NCBI RefSeq assembly: GCF_029892045.1
Contig: NZ_CP120368.1
Coordinates: 2,726,001 to 2,790,000 of the forward strand
DNA: 64,000 nucleotides
Source: Sinorhizobium numidicum
GTDB lineage: Bacteria; Pseudomonadota; Alphaproteobacteria; Rhizobiales; Rhizobiaceae
Direction of reading: 5' to 3'
Of the stretch, positions 1 to 7,126 are shown piece after piece. The notes beneath the pieces were generated by a model that was given only the letters and a program-made list of their open reading frames with translations, did not search any database and was not told the DNA's origin. The position numbers and the translations under genes are program-made. Every line of letters begins with the position of its first letter. The first letter of the stretch is position 1.

Positions 1-549
1 CGACACGCTCCCATCTGGCCGCGCATCGCGATTGCCTCATTAGCCCTGCTGCTCCTTGGCGGCGCTGTGGGCTTTGTTATAGGCAGCGCGAACATGACCC
101 CCGAACCGGCGGACCAGGCCACTGCGCGTCCCTGGATCGAGGAGATTGCCGACTATCATCGCGTCTATTCCCGCCAGAAGCAGCACCTCGTCGAGCTGCC
201 GGCTTCGCAGGCAGCCGAGATTGAAACCTGGCTCAAATCGAGCGTCGGCGTCGCCTTCAAGATTCCCGATCTCGCCCACAAGGACCTCACCTTCGAAGGC
301 GCAAGGCTCCTGGTCGCCGACGGCAAACCGGTCGCCCAGCTCGTCTACCGCGATCGCGAGGGCGAGGTTTTCGCCATCTGCTTCCTCAAGGACGCTGGCG
401 CGCTGCAATCGGACCAATTCGAGGAAAGCATTCGCGGCGATCTCGGGCTCGTCTCCTGGCAGAAAGGCGGCGTTTCCTTCGTGCTCGTAGGGCCGTCGTC
501 GAATGCGGGATTGCAGGATCTCGCCGAAACGGCAGCGGCGAACATCTGA
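1..549 (+). CDS. Anti-sigma-factor-like membrane protein, C-terminal part (5' end outside window)
   Basis: The reading frame is open from the first base of the window and ends at 549, so only the C-terminal part is seen. It begins with a hydrophobic membrane segment (codons for IAIASLALLLLGGAVGFVIG, about bases 25-90) followed by a soluble domain of about 150 residues rich in short beta-type stretches. A single membrane anchor followed by this kind of outer domain is typical of rhizobial anti-sigma factors that hold an ECF sigma factor at the membrane, but the sigma-binding N-terminus is not in view. It runs convergent to leuA, with a palindromic repeat between them. The family call is inference from architecture. 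Confidence 0.55.
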   Translation, partial: RHAPIWPRIAIASLALLLLGGAVGFVIGSANMTPEPADQATARPWIEEIADYHRVYSRQKQHLVELPASQAAEIETWLKSSVGVAFKIPDLAHKDLTFEGARLLVADGKPVAQLVYRDREGEVFAICFLKDAGALQSDQFEESIRGDLGLVSWQKGGVSFVLVGPSSNAGLQDLAETAAANI

Positions 550-649
550 CCCGGATTGAAGGGAGCGCTGGCGGCTTTCCGCCGTCATCCGCTGCCGGCA
601 CTCTCTCCCCGTTCCTGAGGAGAGAAAGGACTCGCCGTGAGCGCTCAAT

Positions 650-675
650 CCCTCTCCCCGCCTGCGGGGAGAGGG
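650..675. repeat. 26-bp palindrome of the CTCTCCCC-CCTG-GGGGAGAG type
   Basis: The arms are CCCTCTCCCC and GGGGAGAGGG around GCCTGC. Related copies lie near 13085-13125, 18880-18920 and 48648-48690. It sits between the convergent anti-sigma-like gene and leuA and could act as a two-way transcription stop, although there is no U tract. Confidence 0.7.
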
Positions 676-727
676 TCAGGACGAGGGGCAATCCACAGCC
701 CTAAACCGAGCTAGATCAAAACCCTGC

Positions 728-2437
728 TCACTTCGCCATCGTTTCCAGGACCCGATTGGCGGCCGAGACGATCGCCTCGAGCGAGGCGGCGACGATGTTG
801 GTGTTGATGCCGACGCCGAAGAGCGTACCGCCCGGATATTCGACCTCCACATAGGCGATGGCCGCGGCATTAGACCCGTGCTGCAACGAATGCTCGGAAT
901 AGTCCGCGACCGAGAGTTCGATGCCGAGATAGATCGACAGCGCGTTGATGAAGCCGTCGATCGGGCCGGTACCCTTGCCCTCGATCCGTCTGGTTTCGCC
1001 ATTGTCGGTGATCTCGGCGGCAACCACGCGCAGGCTCTTGTGGTCACCAACCGGATAGGTGTGGTGGTCGACGAACTTGATGCGGGCGCCCGGCTGCTCC
1101 ACGTAGCGTTCGAGGAAGCGTGCATGGATGCGCTTCGAGGGAAGCTCCTTGCCCTCCTCGTCGGTAATCCGCTGAATGTCCTCGCGGAACTCCACCTGCA
1201 ACTTGCGCGGCAGATTGATTCCGTAATCTTCCTGCAGAATATAGGCGATGCCACCCTTGCCCGATTGGGAATTGATGCGGATGATCGCCTCGTAGCTGCG
1301 GCCGACGTCCCGCGGGTCAATCGGCAGATAAGGCACCTCCCAAAGCGGCTTATTGGCCTGCTTGATTGCCTTCATGCCCTTGTTGATCGCGTCCTGGTGC
1401 GAGCCCGAGAAGGCGGTGTAGACGAGTTCTCCGACGTAAGGGTGGCGCTCCGGAATGACCATCTGGTTGGAATATTCGTAGACTTCCTTGATCCGCTCGA
1501 TATCGGAGCAGTCGAGCTTGGGGTCCACCCCTTGCGTGAACATGTTAAGCGCCAGCGTCACCACATCGACATTGCCGGTACGCTCGCCGTTGCCGAAGAG
1601 CGTGCCCTCGACACGATCGGCACCCGCCATCAGGCCCAGTTCCGTCGCGGCGATCCCGGTGCCGCGGTCGTTGTGCGGATGCAGCGAAATGATCAGGTTC
1701 TCGCGGTTGTCGAGATTGCGGCACATCCACTCGATCTGGTCGGCATAGACATTCGGCGTTGCCATTTCGACCGTCGACGGCAGGTTGATGATGAGCTTGT
1801 TGTCCGGCGTCGGCTTGACGACCTCGATGACCGCGTTGCAGATCTCCAGCGCCACCTCCAGCTCGGTGCCGGTAAAGCTCTCTGGGGAATACTCGAACCG
1901 GTAGCCGCCGCCCGCCCTCGCTGCCATGTCGGTGATCATCTTGGCCGCGTCGGTCGCGATCTGCTTGATGCCGGCGACGTCCTTGCCGAACACCACGCGG
2001 CGCTGCAACTCACTGGTCGAGTTATAGAAGTGAACGATCGGCCTGTGAGCGCCCTGAAGCGCCTCGAATGTACGCGTGATCAGTTCCGGCCGGCACTGCA
2101 CCAACACCTGCAAGGACACGTCGGCCGGGACATTGCCTTCCTCGACGCACCAACGGGCAAAGTCGAAATCTGTCTGCGAGGCGGACGGGAAGCCGATCTC
2201 GATTTCCTTGAAGCCCATGTCCACGAGCAGGTGGAACATGCGCGCCTTGCGATCGTGACCCATCGGATCGACCAGCGCCTGATTGCCGTCACGCAGATCG
2301 ACCGAGCACCAGACCGGCGCTTTGGTTATCGCCTTCGAAGGCCAGGTGCGATCCGACAGCGCGACCTGCGGGTAGGGCTGATATTTCATCGCGGCCTCGG
2401 GCATGCCGGTCTTGATGGAATGCGATTTCAGAATCAT
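728..2437 (-). CDS. leuA: 2-isopropylmalate synthase
   Basis: This enzyme condenses acetyl-CoA with 2-oxoisovalerate in the first committed step of leucine synthesis. The 569-residue length fits the long LeuA type. The N-terminal TIM barrel carries the divalent-metal and substrate motif CSVDLRDGNQAL near residue 47 and the HPHNDRG motif near residue 253. The C-terminal region (about 430-569) is the leucine-binding regulatory domain, ending in GTLFGVGINTNIVAASLEAI. The ATG at 2437 follows AGAGAAG at a normal distance; a second ATG 16 codons in is possible. It is a single transcription unit, separated from the upstream clpP gene by a terminator and a RIME-like repeat. I looked for a leucine-rich leader peptide in the 400 bases upstream and saw none. 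Confidence 0.95.
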   Translation of the reverse strand: MILKSHSIKTGMPEAAMKYQPYPQVALSDRTWPSKAITKAPVWCSVDLRDGNQALVDPMGHDRKARMFHLLVDMGFKEIEIGFPSASQTDFDFARWCVEEGNVPADVSLQVLVQCRPELITRTFEALQGAHRPIVHFYNSTSELQRRVVFGKDVAGIKQIATDAAKMITDMAARAGGGYRFEYSPESFTGTELEVALEICNAVIEVVKPTPDNKLIINLPSTVEMATPNVYADQIEWMCRNLDNRENLIISLHPHNDRGTGIAATELGLMAGADRVEGTLFGNGERTGNVDVVTLALNMFTQGVDPKLDCSDIERIKEVYEYSNQMVIPERHPYVGELVYTAFSGSHQDAINKGMKAIKQANKPLWEVPYLPIDPRDVGRSYEAIIRINSQSGKGGIAYILQEDYGINLPRKLQVEFREDIQRITDEEGKELPSKRIHARFLERYVEQPGARIKFVDHHTYPVGDHKSLRVVAAEITDNGETRRIEGKGTGPIDGFINALSIYLGIELSVADYSEHSLQHGSNAAAIAYVEVEYPGGTLFGVGINTNIVAASLEAIVSAANRVLETMAK

Positions 2438-2794
2438 TGCAGCTTCTCTTCGTCACTGGAGCGTGGTTTGCCGCCTGCAATAACCGATCACCGGGGACAT
2501 TGCGATGGCGAACGCCGTGCGGACCGCGCCTCTATGTTTAGCTCTTTGGGATTCGAGGAGCATCTGCCGGCAAGGCTTTTCGGCCGCCGGGCGCTCCTCA
2601 GCGAACCCGGCAACCGCGAGTAAGGCCGAGAAGAAGAAGCGAAGCGAAGGCGCGCGAAGGGGCACGGTTGTCACCGTGTCCGAAGAAGATCGCTGCGATC
2701 TTTTGTGCATTCGCCTGGGTCATGGGAAAGCCTATACACGGCTTGCCGCGCCAGAGCAAGGGAGGCGACACGGGGATATCTGCTTACTCCGCAA

Positions 2795-2832
2795 AGCAAA
2801 AAGGGCACCGGCGTTCGGCCGATGCCCTTATA
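2795..2832 (-). terminator. Rho-independent terminator downstream of clpP
   Basis: On the minus strand AAGGGCATCGGC and GCCGGTGCCCTT form a strong stem with a CGAAC-type loop, followed by a short T run. It lies about 130 bases after the clpP stop codon and about 360 bases before leuA, so it most likely ends the clpP transcript. It is too far from leuA, and has no leader peptide, to be a convincing attenuator. Confidence 0.75.
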
Positions 2833-2837
2833 TTTTC

Positions 2838-2944
2838 TACAGCGCCGTGCGTCTTTTCAGACGCACAAAGGTCGCTGTAGCACTTTGAATTGCTGCATCT
2901 TTTTATCCTTAAAATCGGTTCCGATTTAAGAAAACATGCAGCAG
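2838..2944. repeat. RIME-like mosaic repeat, copy 1 (P1-P2 orientation)
   Basis: It has two palindromes. P1 starts CTACAGCG, holds GTGCGTC/GACGCAC and ends CGCTGTAG. P2 holds AAATCGGTTCCGATTT and ends ACATGCAGCA. The same composite recurs at 5938, 30154, 36724, 52585, 61105 and 61956. From memory this is the Rhizobium-specific intergenic mosaic element type. Confidence 0.85.
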
Positions 2945-2958
2945 TCGTCCTGACGAGA

Positions 2959-3549
2959 TCAAATATCCGCGATCGACGTGATGATCTTCGAGACGAGGCC
3001 GTAAGCCTTCGCTTCGTCGGCGCCGAGCCAGTAGTCCCGGTCGGTGTCCTTGGCGATCTTCTCGACCGGCTGACCGGTCGCTTCGGAGAAGATGCGGTTC
3101 AGGCGCTCGTTCATCTTGATGATTTCGCGAGCTTGGATCTCGATGTCGGAGGCCATGCCGCGTGTGCCGCCGGAGGGTTGGTGCAGCAGAAAGCGGGTGT
3201 TCGGCAAGCAGACGCGCCGCTCCTTCGGCGGGGCGACATAGATCAGCGCGCCGGCAGATGCGACCCAACCGGTACCTATCGTCCAGACTCTCGGTTTCAC
3301 GAACTTGATCATGTCGTGGATGCTGTCACCGGATTCGACATGACCGCCGGGTGAATTGACGAAAATACGGATATCCTCGTCGCTGGCCGAGGCCAGCGCA
3401 ACGAGCTGCGAGCAGACTTTCTGCGCCAGCTCCTGGGTGATCGTTCCGTAGATGAAAATCGAACGCGACTTGAAAAGGTTCGCCTCGGTTTCCTTGCCCA
3501 ACGGCAATTCGGTCTTCTTCTCTTCCTGTTCGTCGTCGTTCATCCGCAT
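2959..3549 (-). CDS. clpP: ATP-dependent Clp protease proteolytic subunit paralogue
   Basis: This is a serine peptidase that would form a tetradecameric barrel working with a Clp ATPase. The 196-residue length is normal. The catalytic triad is intact: Ser98 in GWVASAG, His123 in LLHQP and Asp172 in [11 protein letters not shown]. The nucleophile motif differs from the classical GQAASMG of housekeeping ClpP, and the N-terminus is acidic and charged (NDDEQEEKK). Both differences point to one of the accessory rhizobial ClpP paralogues. No clpX or clpA lies next to it. Two ATGs, at 3549 and 3543, could both serve; a GAGGAG stretch lies just upstream. Confidence 0.9.
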   Translation of the reverse strand: MRMNDDEQEEKKTELPLGKETEANLFKSRSIFIYGTITQELAQKVCSQLVALASASDEDIRIFVNSPGGHVESGDSIHDMIKFVKPRVWTIGTGWVASAGALIYVAPPKERRVCLPNTRFLLHQPSGGTRGMASDIEIQAREIIKMNERLNRIFSEATGQPVEKIAKDTDRDYWLGADEAKAYGLVSKIITSIADI

Positions 3550-3870
3550 TCTCCGGACTCCTCATGAATGTCTTCCAAACCAGATAATGCGACTCGACGC
3601 CGAAAACAATGCGGATGGGCGGGCGAAGCAGGTCGTGCACGACGAACGCTGCCACCACGGTAAAATGCGATAACGTCAAATGCCGTATGGACAGCGGGCA
3701 GAAGCCCAATAAGATCAGCGATGTCGTTAGGGGCGGTGCAAGGTAGGGGGAACGACGCCTTTGCCCGCTCCAAGCAGAGAATCGATCAGCGGATGCCGAA
3801 CAGACGCAACATCGGCGGCATCGGACCAAGGCAGGCGACCTCCCAAGCCTGTCGATCAGTGGGGACCAGA
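3550..3870. other. Divergent intergenic region clpP/hupE, 321 bases
   Basis: This region separates the divergent clpP and hupE-like genes and must hold both promoters. Open frames here have no recognisable protein signature and lack a good ribosome-binding site. I see no repeat, RNA or clear operator. Confidence 0.5.
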
Positions 3871-4449
3871 ATGAAGAAACGCATCCTTATCGCCGCCGCC
3901 GTGTTCGGGACATCCGCCGCGCCAGCCTTCGCCCATCTCAATCCCTCCGAGCACGGCTCGCTGATGGCGGGCCTTTCCCATCCGCTCCTCGGGGCGGACC
4001 ATGTTCTCGCGATGGTCGCCGTCGGCCTCTGGGCGGTCCAGATCGGCAGGCGGGCACTATGGGCGGTTCCAGTCGCCTTCGTCGCAGCAATGGCGCTGGG
4101 TTTCACACTCTCGGTCGCCGGCGTCGCCCTGCCCTTCGTCGAACCGGCGATCCTCGCCTCGGTCGTGGCACTCGGCCTGGTCGTCGCGATGGCCGTGCGA
4201 CTGAGCCCAGCGAGTGCGGCAGCCGTTGTCGGACTCTTCGCGCTCTTTCATGGCCATGCCCATGGCGGCGAGCTCGGCGCGGCTGGCGCTTGGACCTTTG
4301 CCATCGGCTTCACGATCGCAACCGCCCTGCTCCATGCCGCCGGCGTTGGCCTCGGAGCAGCGTTTTCCCGGATCTCGAGCGGCGGCACTTTCGGCCGAAT
4401 TGCCGGTGCCGTCACGGCGCTCGCCGGAGCGACGCTCATCCTTGGCTGA
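3871..4449 (+). CDS. HupE/UreJ-family membrane protein (likely metal transporter)
   Basis: HupE/UreJ proteins are small membrane proteins implicated in nickel or cobalt uptake. The product has 192 residues. A signal peptide (MKKRILIAAAVFGTSAAPAFA) is followed by the conserved LxHPLLGADHVLAMVAVGLWA motif with His and Asp in the first membrane segment. The second family motif, ALFHGHAHGGE, sits in the middle, and about six hydrophobic helices follow. The ATG at 3871 is preceded by GGGGACC and starts the signal peptide; upstream in-frame starts add a non-conserved tail. No hydrogenase or urease genes are nearby, so the substrate is open. Confidence 0.85.
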   Translation: MKKRILIAAAVFGTSAAPAFAHLNPSEHGSLMAGLSHPLLGADHVLAMVAVGLWAVQIGRRALWAVPVAFVAAMALGFTLSVAGVALPFVEPAILASVVALGLVVAMAVRLSPASAAAVVGLFALFHGHAHGGELGAAGAWTFAIGFTIATALLHAAGVGLGAAFSRISSGGTFGRIAGAVTALAGATLILG

Positions 4450-4515
4450 CATGCGCGGTTGATCCGCAGCTCGGAATTCGTCGTAAGCATTCGCCCTCTA
4501 CGACGAATCTTTTCC

Positions 4516-5328
4516 TCATCCCCAGGTCAGCGGATCCAGCCGAAGATAGAAGGCGAGCCGTCCGAGATCGGGGGCTGAAATCCCATGAATGTCGAAGAGC
4601 CTGTCCCGTGCGATTTGCGCGTCGTCCGGTCGGACCCAGCTTTCACGGGCGCTTCCGAGAAGAAGGGAAAAGTCGACATAGCGGTCCGCCGTCCCGAGCC
4701 GGCCCAAATCGATCAGCCCCGTACAGTTATGCGTTTCCGGGTCGACCATGAAGTTTGGCAGGCATGCGTCGCCATGACAGATGACGAGGTCCCGCGACTC
4801 CTCGGTGAGCCGCTGTGGCAACTCTCTCCGCAGATCGGCAAGCAGCTTACTTGGTGGCGTGTCCTGGAATTCGGGGTCCAGAAAATCCGGATTGACCGCG
4901 TCGCGAGCAACAACATCGGCTGCACGGTGGAACATAGTCTCGAGGCGCCGGTGGAATGGGCAGCCCCCTGCGGGCAGATCGTGAAGCAACTTGAGTTGCC
5001 GAACCATCGACGGCCATGCCAGCCGAAGATCGGGCGCGGACAGATCGCTCGCCGGCACGCCCGGCACGGCACTGGTGACGAGGCACGCCCCCTCCTCCGA
5101 TGCGATCCAGTCGAGTACCGTTGGCGAACCTATACTGAACGCGGCCAACCATTCCGTTCGGCTGCGTTCGTTATCGAGCAGCACGGCGCCCTTGCCGCTC
5201 GATATTTTTGCATAGGCGCCGCCGCCGTTTCGGCGAAACACCCGGTCGCCGGATTCACCCCACCGGACGGGTGTCCATTCCGTTCCGGTGGGAAGCAATC
5301 TTTCGGCCGCATCGTTTCGTCTGTCCAT
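4516..5328 (-). CDS. APH(3'')-like aminoglycoside phosphotransferase (StrA homologue)
   Basis: This is a protein-kinase-like phosphotransferase resembling APH(3'')-Ib (StrA), which inactivates streptomycin by 3''-phosphorylation. From memory the resemblance runs end to end: GESGDRVFRRNGGGAYAKI near the start, EGACLVTSAVPGVPASDLS in the middle, the catalytic loop CHGDACLPNFMVD, then GLIDLGRLGTADRYVD with the metal-binding Asp, and the C-terminus LAFYLRLDPLTWG. The chosen ATG gives 270 residues, close to StrA's 267. A TTG at 5355 overlaps the queF stop and could start a version nine residues longer. It follows queF directly and is probably co-transcribed with it. There is no mobile element beside it and codon use matches its neighbours, so it looks resident. 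Substrate is untested. Confidence 0.85.
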   Translation of the reverse strand: MDRRNDAAERLLPTGTEWTPVRWGESGDRVFRRNGGGAYAKISSGKGAVLLDNERSRTEWLAAFSIGSPTVLDWIASEEGACLVTSAVPGVPASDLSAPDLRLAWPSMVRQLKLLHDLPAGGCPFHRRLETMFHRAADVVARDAVNPDFLDPEFQDTPPSKLLADLRRELPQRLTEESRDLVICHGDACLPNFMVDPETHNCTGLIDLGRLGTADRYVDFSLLLGSARESWVRPDDAQIARDRLFDIHGISAPDLGRLAFYLRLDPLTWG

Positions 5329-5351
5329 GCAGGAAGAACCGTTTGGGGCAA

Positions 5352-5816
5352 TCAACCGCGGCCACGATAGGTCGGCACGCCCTGGTCCGGCAGCCAGACG
5401 CCCTCCGGTGGTTTACCCGTCTGCCAGAAGACGTCGATCGGAATGCCGCCGCGCGGATACCAATAGGCCCCGATCCTGAGCCATTTCGGTGAAAGCAGCG
5501 ACACCAGCCGCTTGGCGATGTCGATGGTGCAATCCTCGTGGAAGGCCCCGTGATTGCGGAAGGAATGGAGGAACAGCTTCAGCGATTTCGATTCGACCAG
5601 CCAGCCATCCGGGACGTAGTCGATGACGATGTGTGCGAAGTCCGGCTGGCCGGTCATCGGGCAGAGCGAGGTAAATTCGGGCGCCGTGAAGCGGACGAGG
5701 AAGTCGGTCCCGGCATGATTGCTCGGCACCCGTTCCAACACCGCCTCCTCCGGGCTTTGCGGCAGATCGACCTTTGCTCCCAGCTGTGAGAGTCCTGTTA
5801 CGTCGGTTTTCGTCAT
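5352..5816 (-). CDS. queF: NADPH-dependent 7-cyano-7-deazaguanine reductase
   Basis: QueF reduces preQ0 to preQ1 in queuosine synthesis. At 154 residues this is the short single-domain form. The nucleophilic Cys is in [13 protein letters not shown], the NADPH-binding family motif [15 protein letters not shown] follows, and FHEDCT carries the second conserved acidic region. The ATG at 5816 begins [13 protein letters not shown], a typical start; the ATG eight codons upstream adds MILWSITE from repeat-adjacent DNA and is less likely. The stop codon overlaps the possible TTG start of the downstream phosphotransferase gene. No other queuosine genes are in the window. Confidence 0.93.
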   Translation of the reverse strand: MTKTDVTGLSQLGAKVDLPQSPEEAVLERVPSNHAGTDFLVRFTAPEFTSLCPMTGQPDFAHIVIDYVPDGWLVESKSLKLFLHSFRNHGAFHEDCTIDIAKRLVSLLSPKWLRIGAYWYPRGGIPIDVFWQTGKPPEGVWLPDQGVPTYRGRG

Positions 5817-5834
5817 TTCCGTGATGCTCCACAA

Positions 5835-5929
5835 GATCACGATGATTTTGGGTCATTAACGTGATCGATCCTAATAAGCTAGAGCGGGATGCGGGCGGAA
5901 GACCACATACAGTTCCTCACCCCGCTCTG
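5835..5929. repeat. Second-family mosaic repeat (GATCACG...GTGATC plus AGAGCGGGATG...CCCGCTCT)
   Basis: Two imperfect inverted repeats stand side by side. GATCACGATGATTTTGGG pairs with the inverse around AACGTGATCGATC, and AGAGCGGGATGCGGGCGGAA pairs with CCCCGCTCT. Related blocks are at 14411, 35131, 36830, 37643, 38353 and 46018. Confidence 0.75.
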
Positions 5930-5937
5930 CTGCGTGA

Positions 5938-6034
5938 TTCCTTAAATCGGAATCGATTTAAGGCCAAAATCATGCAGCAATTCAAAGTGCTACAGCGACC
6001 TTTTTGCGCGTCTATTTAGACGCGCGGCGCTGTA
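5938..6034. repeat. RIME-like mosaic repeat, copy 2 (P2-P1 orientation)
   Basis: This copy is inverted relative to the one at 2838. Its P1 palindrome extends into the 3' end of the cation transporter gene and supplies that gene's last few codons and stop. Confidence 0.85.
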
Positions 6035-6939
6035 GTCTTGACGCGCACCCCGTGCGCCTTTTCGCCTTCCGGCTCGACATGAATTGCGATCCTCGCGCCC
6101 GGATGAACCACGCGTATGGCATCCTCGATGCGATCGCAGATATCGTGTGCGTCGCCGACCGGCATCGCCTCCGGCACGACCATATGAAAATCCACGAAGA
6201 TCGCCGGACCGGCCTGCCGCGTCTTCAAATCGTGAACGCCGAGCGATCCGCCGGCGGTTGCCGCAATCGCCTGCTTGATCGCTTCTTCCTCCTCCGCTGG
6301 CACGGCCTTGTCCATCAAGCCGTCGATAGACCGCGAAATGACCTTCCAGCCCTGGAAAAGAATATTGCCGGCAACGATCACCGCCAGCAGCGGATCGAGG
6401 ATCGCATAACCGGTGGCGATGGCGAGAAGAAGGCCGACGATCACGCCCGCCGAAGTGATGACGTCAGAGAGAATGTGATGTCCATCGGCGCTCAAGGCCG
6501 GCGAGCGATGCCGCATGCCGGCGCGGATCAGGACATAGGCCCAGATTGCATTAATAACGCTGGCGGCAAAGTTGATCGCGAGACCGAGCGCCGGCGCCTC
6601 CAGCAGGACCGGCGCCCTCATCTCCGGCACCGCCTCCCAGATGATCAGCAGCGCCGCGGTCACGATCAGCACACCTTCGATAACCGCGGAAAAATACTCC
6701 GCCTTGTGGTGCCCGAACGGATGGCCGGCATCTGCCGGCTTTGCCGCGTAGCCGATCATCGCATAGGCGATCAGCGAGGCGATCACGTTGACGATGGATT
6801 CCAGCCCATCGGACAAGAGCGCCACGGAACCGGTCAGCCACCAGGCGAGCATCTTCAGGCCCATGACGCTGAGAGAAAGCGGCATGCCCCAGAAGGCGAG
6901 CCTCAGAATTGCTCGGTTGTCGGATCCGGCCATCTTCAT
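6016..6939 (-). CDS. Cation diffusion facilitator family transporter (YiiP-like, probably Mn efflux)
   Basis: CDF proteins export divalent metal by proton antiport. The 307 residues comprise six hydrophobic helices and a cytoplasmic ferredoxin-like C-terminal domain with metal-site histidines (HDLKTRQAGPAIFVDFHMVV). The helix-5 site HHILSD is present. The helix-2 site reads LSDGLESIVN rather than the YiiP D-x3-D pattern, so one Asp is replaced. The S. meliloti homologue next to trpE(G), SMc02724 as I recall, has been reported as a manganese exporter needed for good nodulation. The final residues TAPRV and the stop codon are encoded by a RIME-like palindrome, so this C-terminal tail is probably repeat-derived. 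Confidence 0.85.
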   Translation of the reverse strand: MKMAGSDNRAILRLAFWGMPLSLSVMGLKMLAWWLTGSVALLSDGLESIVNVIASLIAYAMIGYAAKPADAGHPFGHHKAEYFSAVIEGVLIVTAALLIIWEAVPEMRAPVLLEAPALGLAINFAASVINAIWAYVLIRAGMRHRSPALSADGHHILSDVITSAGVIVGLLLAIATGYAILDPLLAVIVAGNILFQGWKVISRSIDGLMDKAVPAEEEEAIKQAIAATAGGSLGVHDLKTRQAGPAIFVDFHMVVPEAMPVGDAHDICDRIEDAIRVVHPGARIAIHVEPEGEKAHGVRVKTTAPRV

Positions 6940-7126
6940 TCCTCATGCAGATGCAAACGAGTTGCAAATGCAAGCCCATTCAAACGCAAAACCGCCCACG
7001 CGAATTTTCGCGCAGGCGGGTGATAGAGACCATATGGGCGATAACGAACGGCTTGTCAAAGGGTCGATCGGCCATGCGACTTCGCTCAGGGGGCCGAAGC
7101 CCAAAACAGCGCGCCTGTCTCCGGTG

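Noticed and set aside
878..2623. 581-codon open frame on the plus strand
   Set aside because: It lies opposite leuA, whose protein is unmistakable. No ribosome-binding site or motif supports it.
2795..2832. Possible leuA attenuator
   Set aside because: No leader peptide with leucine codons precedes the hairpin, and it is about 360 bases from leuA. It is better explained as the clpP terminator.
2505..2888. 127-codon plus-strand frame in the clpP-leuA gap
   Set aside because: It runs through the terminator and into a RIME-like repeat, and lacks a ribosome-binding site.
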